A stretch of 64,000 bases of DNA from Acidobacteriota bacterium (GTDB lineage: Bacteria; Acidobacteriota; Blastocatellia; Pyrinomonadales; Pyrinomonadaceae), in NCBI GenBank assembly GCA_025463125.1, contig JAOAPX010000161.1, positions 1-64,000 of the forward strand. The letters are read 5' to 3'. Made by a program: the position numbers and the translations under genes. This document shows, piece by piece, positions 18,545 to 25,814 of this stretch. How positions within the stretch are numbered: position 1 is the first letter of the stretch; every line of letters begins with the position of its first letter. The notes beneath the pieces are model-generated. The model had not been told where the DNA came from. It ran no database searches and was given only the letters and a program-made list of their open reading frames with translations.

Positions 18545-19338
18545 TGCAGCAAAACAAATCAATTAACAACCCGATCGACAAGCCGGCGCGCGTGCGCGTC
18601 GTCAGTTTACTGCCGAACGTCTGCGATCACGATCGTTTGATCGAACAAATCGCCGCTCTTGCCGCAAAAGGCGCGGGCGGCTACGTGTGTTTTTCGACCG
18701 TGCATATGGTTATGGAAAGCTACGACAATCCGGAATACGGCGCGAAAGTAAACGGCGCGGACCTGATCGTGACCGACGGGATGCCGCTCGTCTGGATGCA
18801 GAAATTGCAGGGCGCGAAATCGGCTTCGCGCGTTCGCGCCAACGATCTGATGATCTCGCTTTGCGAATTCGCCGAAAAAAACAATCTGTCGGTCGGTTTT
18901 TACGGCGGTCGGCAGGAAGTGATCGACGCGATCATCGAACGCGCCGCGAAAGAAACGCCGAAATTGAAAATCGCATACGCTTATTCGCCGCCGTTTCGAC
19001 CTTTAAGCGAAGCGGAAGACCTGGAAATCACTGCGGAAATCAATCGCGCCGCGCCCGCCATCCTGTTTATGGGTTTGGGCTGCCCGAAACAGGAAAACTG
19101 GATGGCGGCGCATAAAAACAAAACGAAAGCCGTGATGCTCGGCGTCGGCGCTTCGTTTGATTTTTACGCGGGAAACGTTAAGGAGTCGCCCGAATGGATG
19201 GGAAAATTGGGCTTGGAATGGCTTTACCGCTTAACGCAGGAGCCGAAACGGCTCTGGCGGCGCTACCTCGTATTAAACCCGCGCTTTGTGTGGCAGGCAT
19301 TTTTGCAGCTTTCCGGCTTGAAGAAATTCGATCGATAG
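18544..19338 (+). CDS. WecG/TagA/CpsF family glycosyltransferase (GT26)
   Basis: Adds a sugar to undecaprenyl-diphospho-sugar during surface polysaccharide synthesis. Family motifs in order: VTDGMPLVW with the likely catalytic Asp (about residue 78), LFMGLGCPKQENWM (about 175-188), GVGASFDFYAG and LGLEWLYRLTQEPKRLWRRYL near the C-terminus. Length (264) is normal. It overlaps the GT4 gene by one base. With the divergent glycosylphosphotransferase it would cover the first steps of a repeat unit; no flippase or polymerase is in the window. Confidence 0.92.
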   Translation: MQQNKSINNPIDKPARVRVVSLLPNVCDHDRLIEQIAALAAKGAGGYVCFSTVHMVMESYDNPEYGAKVNGADLIVTDGMPLVWMQKLQGAKSASRVRANDLMISLCEFAEKNNLSVGFYGGRQEVIDAIIERAAKETPKLKIAYAYSPPFRPLSEAEDLEITAEINRAAPAILFMGLGCPKQENWMAAHKNKTKAVMLGVGASFDFYAGNVKESPEWMGKLGLEWLYRLTQEPKRLWRRYLVLNPRFVWQAFLQLSGLKKFDR

Positions 19339-19365
19339 TTAAAGCTTTTTTACTTTTTTATAAAT

Positions 19366-21378
19366 TTACAAACGCGGCAGCGTAAAGCTGAATTTCGAGC
19401 CTTGCCCGATTTCCGATTCGACGCCGACTTGCCCGCCGTGCTGTTCGACGATTTCTTTAACGAGCGAAAGCCCGAGCCCGGTCGATTCTTCTTCCTTGTC
19501 CTGACCGTCGCGCGCGATCCGGTAAAATTTCTGCCAGATTTTATCGCGCTCGCTTGCCGGAACTCCGTAACCTTTATCTTCGACGACAACGCGCAGAAAG
19601 TCGGCTTCCAAGATCGTCGAAATTATCACGGAAGTTCTTTCCGGACTGTATTTAATGGCGTTATCCACCAGATGCGAAACGACGCGCTGAATCAAGCCTT
19701 TATCGGCTGCGACCGGCGGAATATGCGAGTTCGGCTGTTCGACAAGGCGGATTCGTTTGCGTTTGGCGCGTTCCTGCATTTCGCCGACCACTTCGCTGAC
19801 GATCGTATCGAGCTTGACCGGCGTTTTCTCCATTTCCTGTTTGTCGGTTTGTTCGAGGTTGGAAACGGATAAAAACGTCGTCAGCATTTTCGAAAGTCTC
19901 TGCGATTCATTCGATATTATTTCCAGAAACTCGCGCGATTCGCCGGGAATCGTATCGTCCGCCAGAAGAAGCTCGGCAAAGCCCTGAATGCTCGTTACCG
20001 GCGTGCGAAGTTCGTGCGACATAAGGCTCGTCAGATCGCTGCGCAGACGTTCGTTTTCCTTAAGAGCGGTAATATCGCTGATCGTTATCAAAAAACACGC
20101 GGGTTTCATCGAAACATTCGTTTCGTGAATCGAAACGTCGTCGTTCGGCACTTTTACGAGCGTGATCTGAATTTTCAGGGTCTTGTTTGTTTTAGGGTAA
20201 AAAAGGTCTGAATTAAAATTTTCGCCGGTTTGCAGAACGCGCCGAATCGCCAGCGAAGGCTCGTTAAAAATCTCGTTCTTAAAGCTGTCGAGCAGCCCGA
20301 AAAGGTCTATTTCGTGAATCTGCGCGGCGTTCTTTTTCAAAAGATGACGCATTTGCCGGTTAAGATACGCGAGCGTTCCGTCGAGATAAGCAATCGCGTG
20401 AGCTTCCTTTAAATACGAGCTCGCCACCATTCCGAAACTTTGTTCGAGCATCAGGCTGTTAATCAGGCTGATGACGTCAAGCCGGTTTTCAGCCGAATGC
20501 GTCGAAAGACCGCTCCACCAGGTTTTATGCGGCAGGCTTTTACTGCGCAGCTGTTTGCGCTGAAAATTTCGCGCCAGCTGATCGCTGAAAGCTTCGAGCA
20601 GATTGCGGTCGGCGTATTCAAAATTCTTGTTTACTTTAACGAATAAAACACCGACCGCCACTTTTTCGTGAATCAGCGGCAGCGCGATGCGCGCCGAACC
20701 GATCTTGCTTTCGTCGAGCGAAACAATGGTTTCGCGCTGTTTGAAAGCCTGCACGCAAAGCTCCACGTTTTCGCGCCATTCGGTTTGTCTCGAACTTAAA
20801 TTGTTTATCGCCTGATCGTTTCGCGCGCGACCGACCGGTTTTAATTGCCCGCTCTCGTCGTAATGAAAAACAATCGCTTCGGAAAGCGGCAAAACGGTTT
20901 CGAGCAGCTTCAAACCGCTTTCGATACGCGAATCCGGCGTTTTTCCTTCGAGCAGATGCTCGGTCGAAGCGACCTCGACGAGCCGTTCGGTCAATTCGAA
21001 ATCGATCAGCCAGAGCTTTTTCAGATGCGCGGCGATCATCGAAACGAAGACGATCGCCGCGACACGCAGAAAAAACAAATTAAAAGAGAAATATTTTGCC
21101 GCGATAAAGCTGAAAACCGCCCAAATTCCGACGAACGACAAAACATACGGCAAGACCTTTTTTATGCTGAATTTTTCCGTGACGAGCCCGACGGCGACCG
21201 CCAGCAAAAGCAGCAGCAAAAAACTCCGGGAACCGGGCGTCAGCGTGTCGAACGGCAGGAAATCTCTCGAATAAATGAAAAACCCGAGCGCGGTTTCCCA
21301 TAAAAGGATAATCGAGACGGCTAGCAATAAAGACAAACCGATGGAAAACAAGATACTTCTGTTCTTGAATGTATGCAT
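19366..21378 (-). CDS. Membrane sensor histidine kinase (GAF, PAS)
   Basis: A 670-residue kinase. Three to four hydrophobic segments (about residues 9-110) are followed by a GAF-like domain (about 145-265), a PAS-like domain (about 320-430), and the HisKA dimer with the phosphorylated histidine in SHELRTPVTSIQGF (about residue 455). The ATPase domain has N-box HLVDNAIKYS, G1 EDKGYGVPAS and G2 STGLGLSLVKEIV. No response regulator lies next to it, so it is an orphan. The short periplasmic loops argue against a large external sensor domain. The signal is unknown. Confidence 0.9.
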   Translation of the reverse strand: MHTFKNRSILFSIGLSLLLAVSIILLWETALGFFIYSRDFLPFDTLTPGSRSFLLLLLLAVAVGLVTEKFSIKKVLPYVLSFVGIWAVFSFIAAKYFSFNLFFLRVAAIVFVSMIAAHLKKLWLIDFELTERLVEVASTEHLLEGKTPDSRIESGLKLLETVLPLSEAIVFHYDESGQLKPVGRARNDQAINNLSSRQTEWRENVELCVQAFKQRETIVSLDESKIGSARIALPLIHEKVAVGVLFVKVNKNFEYADRNLLEAFSDQLARNFQRKQLRSKSLPHKTWWSGLSTHSAENRLDVISLINSLMLEQSFGMVASSYLKEAHAIAYLDGTLAYLNRQMRHLLKKNAAQIHEIDLFGLLDSFKNEIFNEPSLAIRRVLQTGENFNSDLFYPKTNKTLKIQITLVKVPNDDVSIHETNVSMKPACFLITISDITALKENERLRSDLTSLMSHELRTPVTSIQGFAELLLADDTIPGESREFLEIISNESQRLSKMLTTFLSVSNLEQTDKQEMEKTPVKLDTIVSEVVGEMQERAKRKRIRLVEQPNSHIPPVAADKGLIQRVVSHLVDNAIKYSPERTSVIISTILEADFLRVVVEDKGYGVPASERDKIWQKFYRIARDGQDKEEESTGLGLSLVKEIVEQHGGQVGVESEIGQGSKFSFTLPRL

Positions 21379-21570
21379 AGACAGGATTTTTTTCGTGGAA
21401 GACTTTTGAGGAAAACCAAGCGGTTAAAACGTTTTGAGCCAAACTTCGATGTTTGACAAAATGATTATGCAATTATTTTTCGAATTAAATCAAGTAATAT
21501 TATCGCGCGGCGCGGCGTTTTATAAATTTCGCCTTGCAAGTTTGCAAGTCCGCTCGTAATCTCTTAAGAA

Positions 21571-21894
21571 ATGCTTTATCAATCAATCACAGCCCGGCAA
21601 GCGGCTGAACGCTTAAAAAACGGGGAGAAATTCAGATTTATCGACGTCCGCGAACCGCAGGAATACGCCGTCGCGCGGATTGAAGAAGCCGAACTTTTGC
21701 CGCTGACGCGCTTTAACGAATGGATCGCGACGCTCGACCCGAAAGAAGAAATCGTCGTTGTGTGTCACCACGGAATCCGCAGCGCGAATGTTTGTATGTA
21801 TCTCGTTCGCAGCGGTTTCGAAAAAGTTTACAATCTCGACGGCGGTATCGATTCGTGGTCCAAAGAAGTCGATGAAAACATCGCTCGCTATTAA
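21571..21894 (+). CDS. Single-domain rhodanese
   Basis: A 107-residue rhodanese domain, the size of GlpE-type sulfurtransferases. The N-terminal FRFIDVREPQEYAVARIEEA is the family motif. The active-site cysteine is in the loop CHHGIRS, followed by GFEKVYNLDGGIDSW. It transfers sulfane sulfur to an acceptor such as cyanide or a thiol carrier; the real acceptor cannot be told. No signal peptide, so cytoplasmic. It is monocistronic. Confidence 0.9.
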   Translation: MLYQSITARQAAERLKNGEKFRFIDVREPQEYAVARIEEAELLPLTRFNEWIATLDPKEEIVVVCHHGIRSANVCMYLVRSGFEKVYNLDGGIDSWSKEVDENIARY

Positions 21895-22051
21895 TTCCCG
21901 GCAAATTTCAATCTTATCCGGGATTCCCGCTTAAAATCCTTCAGCTTTTTTCGCCTGTCTCTAAATGTTTCTTCAACTTATGACTCGAATTGTCGCAATC
22001 CGAGACTGTAAAAAAGAAACTTATCCCAAATCTCGTAACGGCGAACACCGA

Positions 22052-23476
22052 TCAATAAAAAAGATTTCCGCCTTTTTGAGATTTCGCGTCCTGAAATTGC
22101 CGGGCGTCTGTGCGGCGCTCGCTGATGCGTTCCTCGGTCGTGTTGCGCGTTATTACTTCGTATAAAATCGCCTGCTTGTTTTCTTTTTTGCGCAGAATCC
22201 TGCCGAGGCGCTGGATGTGTTCGCGAGACGAACCGGAGCCGGAAAGGATTATGGCGACAGAAGCGTCTGGAATATTTACGCCTTCGTTTAAGACTTTTGA
22301 GGTGGCGAGCGCCAGCACATCGCCTTTGTTAAAGGCTTCGAGCCAGAAACGGCGTTCCTTGACGTTTGTTTCGTGCGTGATCGCCGGCACTAGATAATCG
22401 TTTGAAATGCGGTAAACCATTTCGTTTTCGGCGGTGAAAATTAAAACTTTATCGCTGCGGTGGCGGACGAGCAAATGCTGCAAAACGCGCAGTTTGGCGT
22501 CGGTTCCGAGCGCGATTTTTTTCGAGTTTCGGTAAGCTTTCATGGCGCGCCTGCCGTCCTCGCTGCGCGCGCTCTGCATTATAAAAGTTTTCCAGCCGTT
22601 GATCGAGCCGAACGGGATGTTTCGCGCGCGCACGAACGAGCGGAAAATTTCGCGCTCGCGTTTGTAGACTTCGCTTTCCTCGGCGCTTAGATCGACCTCG
22701 ATGCGCTCGATTATATAATCGGCGAGATATTCGCCCGCCAATTGCTGCGCTTCGAGCCGAAAGACGAATTTGCCGACGAGATTTTCGAGCAGCGAATCGT
22801 TGCCGTCGGCGCGGTCGGGCGTCGCCGAAAGCCCCAGACGGAAAGGCGCGAGCGCAAATTCCGCCGCGTATTTATAGCCTTCCGACGGCAAATGATGACA
22901 TTCGTCGAAAATAATCAGCCCGAATTGATTGCCGATGCGTTCCTGGTGCCGGAAAGCCGAAGCGTAAGTCGTCACGGTAATCGCGCCGATCTCGTAAAAA
23001 CCGCCGCCGATCAAACCGATTTCCGCGTCGAACGTCGAAAGAAGAAGGTCATACCATTGATTCATCAAATCGAGCGTCGGCACGACGACGAGCGTTTGCC
23101 GATCGCACATTTCGATCGCCATCGTCGCCACGTGGGTTTTTCCCGCGCCGGTCGGCAAAACAACGACGCCGCACCGCCCGTTTGCGCGCCACGCTTCGAT
23201 CGATTCGGTTTGATACGGGCGCGGCTCGACGTGAAACTTTTGCTTGAAATCGAAAACGGCGTATTTTTTAGCTTCGTCCGCATAAGCGGTTTTTGCGCGA
23301 ACGAATTCTTTGATTACTTCGCGGTACAAAAACGCGGGCGCGCGAAATTGACGCGTGCGCGCGTCCCAGACGAAAGCGCCCGGAACCGAATCCAGCTCGC
23401 CTGCGTTTTCCAAAATTAATGTTCCCGATTCGTATTTGAGTACAAACCCGTTTTCAATCGAAGATGTAATGCTCAC
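22052..23476 (-). CDS. XPB-like superfamily 2 DNA helicase
   Basis: A 474-residue helicase related to eukaryotic and archaeal XPB. An N-terminal region (1-85) matches the damage-recognition part. Motif I is LPTGAGKTH (about 107), motif Ia is VVPTLDLMNQW, motif II is FDECHH (about 190), motif III is LGLSATPDR, and motif VI is QRLGRILRKKENKQ (about 425). It probably unwinds DNA in repair. The usual partner nuclease of archaeal-type XPB (Bax1) is not adjacent. The start is a GTG inside a 13-bp tandem duplication, with no ATG nearby. Confidence 0.88.
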   Translation of the reverse strand: MSITSSIENGFVLKYESGTLILENAGELDSVPGAFVWDARTRQFRAPAFLYREVIKEFVRAKTAYADEAKKYAVFDFKQKFHVEPRPYQTESIEAWRANGRCGVVVLPTGAGKTHVATMAIEMCDRQTLVVVPTLDLMNQWYDLLLSTFDAEIGLIGGGFYEIGAITVTTYASAFRHQERIGNQFGLIIFDECHHLPSEGYKYAAEFALAPFRLGLSATPDRADGNDSLLENLVGKFVFRLEAQQLAGEYLADYIIERIEVDLSAEESEVYKREREIFRSFVRARNIPFGSINGWKTFIMQSARSEDGRRAMKAYRNSKKIALGTDAKLRVLQHLLVRHRSDKVLIFTAENEMVYRISNDYLVPAITHETNVKERRFWLEAFNKGDVLALATSKVLNEGVNIPDASVAIILSGSGSSREHIQRLGRILRKKENKQAILYEVITRNTTEERISERRTDARQFQDAKSQKGGNLFY

Positions 23477-23494
23477 TTAAAATGCTCACTTAAA
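23469..23494. repeat. 13-bp tandem duplication at the XPB start
   Basis: ATGCTCACTTAAA occurs twice head to tail. On the coding (minus) strand each copy reads TTTAAGTGAGCAT. The helicase start GTG lies in the copy nearest the gene, and the upstream copy offers AAGTGAG, a Shine-Dalgarno-like word 8 nt before it. Confidence 0.8.
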
Positions 23495-23687
23495 TAGCAA
23501 GAGTATGAAGAAACTTTACTGCCTGTCAAACGCTTTTTCGCAGCTCGACCAATCGAAAACCCGCAATGTAAACCGCGCAATTTTAGTATCGAACCGATTC
23601 GGCTTTTAATAAGATGAAGAGCCTTTTAAATATAAAAACCATTTTAGATAAAGCGCTTTTTATTTTCTATTTATCTTTGAAACGCTA

Positions 23688-23703
23688 TGGCACAGCCATT
23701 GCA
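23688..23703 (+). promoter_or_regulatory. Sigma-54 type -24/-12 promoter
   Basis: TGGCAC, five bases, then TTGCA. The GG and GC pairs are separated by exactly 10 bp, which is the strict requirement of RpoN. The predicted start is near 23714, giving a leader of about 120 nt to the gene at 23833. Within the leader lies a perfect inverted repeat GTACG-AAAAA-CGTAC (23729-23743). A palindrome AAAGCGCTTT (about 23650-23659) upstream could mark an activator site. The rest of the 356-bp gap holds no gene. Confidence 0.7.
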
Positions 23704-23832
23704 GATTCGTAATCAAAGCATTTTGATTGTACGAAAAACGTACTCAAAATTTTAATAAAATATGTAATGACGGTAAAACTGTTCCGAATTTCCGGAAGGC
23801 TTTACCGGAAAAATAACAAGGGGAAATAAAAT

Positions 23833-24426
23833 ATGAACGAAACAACAGGACGCACACCAATGGTAACCGGGCTTTTTAATGACAGAGATAGCGCAGAACG
23901 CGCTTATTCGTCGGTCGAAAGCCGCGGCTATAGTAGAGATGATGTTAATTTGATGATGTCGGACGAATCTCGAAACAAACATTTCGGCGAAGGCACAGCC
24001 GACACGGAACTCGGCAGTAAAGCTCTCGAAGGCGCGGGAACCGGTTCGGCTATCGGCGGAACATTGGGCGCGATTATCGGCGGCATTGCCGCAATCGGCA
24101 CAAACGTTCTGCTTCCGGGTTTGGGCTTAGTTGTAGCCGGACCAATCGCAGCGGCTTTAGTCGGCGCGGGCGCCGGCGGTTTAACAGGCGGCTTGATCGG
24201 CGCGCTGATCGGATCGGGTATTCCTGAAGAACACGCGGCGGAATATGAATCAGGCGTCAAAAACGGCGGAATTTTCATGGGCGTAAACGCACGCAACCAG
24301 GAAGATGCGGATTACTTCCAGAATGAATGGAACAATCACGGGCAGAAAATCTACAACACCGCCAGAGGAACCGGTTCGAGCGGAATATCAAACAGCACGA
24401 CTACCGGCGGCAATCAATCTTTCTAA
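23833..24426 (+). CDS. Stress protein with glycine-zipper membrane region
   Basis: A 197-residue protein. The N-terminus (about 10-45: VTGLFNDRDSAERAYSSVESRGYSRDDVNLMMS) matches the general-stress YflT-like domain. Residues about 65-135 are a long Gly/Ala glycine zipper (GTGSAIGGTLGAIIGG and GAGAGGLTGGLIGALIGSG) that can insert in a membrane. The C-terminal part (EEHAAEYESGVKNGGIFMGV) is typical of the same family. The tail is disordered. It has AAGGGG before the ATG and a strong terminator behind, and sits behind a sigma-54 promoter, fitting a stress-induced single gene. Confidence 0.85.
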   Translation: MNETTGRTPMVTGLFNDRDSAERAYSSVESRGYSRDDVNLMMSDESRNKHFGEGTADTELGSKALEGAGTGSAIGGTLGAIIGGIAAIGTNVLLPGLGLVVAGPIAAALVGAGAGGLTGGLIGALIGSGIPEEHAAEYESGVKNGGIFMGVNARNQEDADYFQNEWNNHGQKIYNTARGTGSSGISNSTTTGGNQSF

Positions 24427-24487
24427 ATATTTGAAATATTATAGAAAATTGACGGCAACAACTTAAACGATTCGTTTGAGATTACAC

Positions 24488-24523
24488 AAAAAAAGGGCAG
24501 CTTCACGCGGAGTTGCCCTTTTT
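24488..24523. terminator. Terminator after the stress protein
   Basis: AAAAAGGGCAGCT and AGTTGCCCTTTTT form a stem (one mismatch) with an 8-nt loop and T runs on both strands. Confidence 0.85.
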
Positions 24524-24553
24524 CAATTTGTTCAGATTTTCAATTTGTTCAGA
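24520..24553. repeat. 17-bp exact tandem repeat
   Basis: TTTTCAATTTGTTCAGA occurs twice head to tail right after the terminator. Function unknown. Confidence 0.75.
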
Positions 24554-24644
24554 TATTTTTTGTTTATTTCTGCAATTTTCCCTGGAAAGTTTTTCTAAAG
24601 AGTTTCTCCTGCGTAGTTTAGAGATGGTGGCAGGAAGCCCTGTA

Positions 24645-24664
24645 TTTATAAAAATTTTTATAAA
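24645..24664. promoter_or_regulatory. 20-bp perfect AT palindrome before fdhD
   Basis: TTTATAAAAATTTTTATAAA is a perfect palindrome in the 383-bp gap between the stress gene and fdhD. A TTGACT box follows at about 24722. It may be an operator for fdhD or chance in AT-rich DNA. Two short overlapping reading frames in this gap lack ribosome binding sites. Confidence 0.3.
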
Positions 24665-24809
24665 CCTGTATTCATCGGTTATTACCCTTATAACAGGCAT
24701 TTATGGTTAAAAAAGTTTTCATTGACTTCAATACACCAAAGTGTTAATTCTTCATTATGGCTGCTCGGATTTAACCATCTTTTTTTTATTTTCAAGAGCG
24801 GCAAAGCAG

Positions 24810-25718
24810 ATGCGAAAAGAACAAAACACTGCCGAATTGCCTGTTCTGCGGATAAAAGAAAATCATATTTCCGCGATCGAACAGGATTTGCTCGCGATCG
24901 AAGAACCGTTAGAGATTCGTCTCGGATTCAAGGAAAACGGGAAACCGGTTCATAAAAGCGTTTCGATCACGATGCGCACGCCGGGCGACGATTTCGAGCT
25001 TGCCGCCGGATTTCTGTTTACCGAAGGCATCATAAAATCAGTTGATCAAATCAGCAAGATTCAGCACTGCGGTATCGGCGCAAAAAAAGACGCTCCGCGC
25101 AATACGATTCGAGTTGATTTAAGCGATGGCGTTGCGGTCGATTACAAACGGCTCGAACGTCATTTTTATACGAGTTCGAGCTGCGGCGTGTGCGGAAAAA
25201 CCTCGATCGAAGCGCTGCAAACCGGTGTTTGCCGGTTAAAGGAAGCCGCAAAACCGTTTTTTGAATCGGGCGTGATCCATCGCTTGCCGGAAATCCTGCG
25301 CGCCCGCCAAAACGTTTTCGAACAAACCGGCGGGCTGCATGCCGCCGCGCTTTTCAGCGCGAGCGGAGAAATAGAATCGCTGCGCGAAGACGTCGGCAGG
25401 CACAACGCGGTCGATAAGCTTATCGGCGCGCAGTTTCTCGCCGGAAAAACCCCGGTCGGGGATAAATTGCTGCTCGTCAGCGGTCGCGCCAGTTTCGAGC
25501 TTGTGCAAAAAGCCTTGATGGCTGGAATCCCGATTCTCGCAGCGGTCGGCGCGCCCTCGAGTCTCGCCGTCGAGCTTGCAAATGAATACGAAATGACGCT
25601 TTTGGGTTTCGTCCGCGACAATCGTTTTAACGTTTATACGGGTGCGGAAAGAATCGGCAGCGATAATCGCGTGAGCGCGAAAACAAAACGAGCGGTATCG
25701 GGCAAGCCGGGATATTAA
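24810..25718 (+). CDS. fdhD: FdhD, sulfurtransferase for formate dehydrogenase
   Basis: Passes sulfur from a cysteine desulfurase to the molybdenum cofactor of formate dehydrogenase-type enzymes. The sulfur-carrying motif is CGVCGKTS in an Ser-rich loop (TSSSCGVCG), with RTPGDDFELAAGFLFTEGI upstream and SLREDVGRHNAVDKLIG, LLVSGRASFELVQKALMAGIP downstream, all family hallmarks. The ATG at 24810 fits the family's N-terminus; an earlier start would add a hydrophobic stretch that does not belong. It is followed 96 bp later by the molybdoenzyme and then mobA, so the three form a cofactor-plus-enzyme cluster. Confidence 0.93.
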   Translation: MRKEQNTAELPVLRIKENHISAIEQDLLAIEEPLEIRLGFKENGKPVHKSVSITMRTPGDDFELAAGFLFTEGIIKSVDQISKIQHCGIGAKKDAPRNTIRVDLSDGVAVDYKRLERHFYTSSSCGVCGKTSIEALQTGVCRLKEAAKPFFESGVIHRLPEILRARQNVFEQTGGLHAAALFSASGEIESLREDVGRHNAVDKLIGAQFLAGKTPVGDKLLLVSGRASFELVQKALMAGIPILAAVGAPSSLAVELANEYEMTLLGFVRDNRFNVYTGAERIGSDNRVSAKTKRAVSGKPGY

Positions 25719-25814
25719 CAATAAGCGCCCGGCAGGCGAACGCCTTACTCGCATCCGGCAAGACAAATGCGCGTAACTTTTATTAATCTTATTAACAGGT
25801 GAGATAAGCAGCAA

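Noticed and set aside
22742-23419. 225-codon plus-strand frame
   Set aside because: Antisense to the XPB-like helicase; composition is that of a shadow frame.
24503-24710. Short frames on both strands before fdhD
   Set aside because: They overlap the terminator and tandem repeats and have no binding site.
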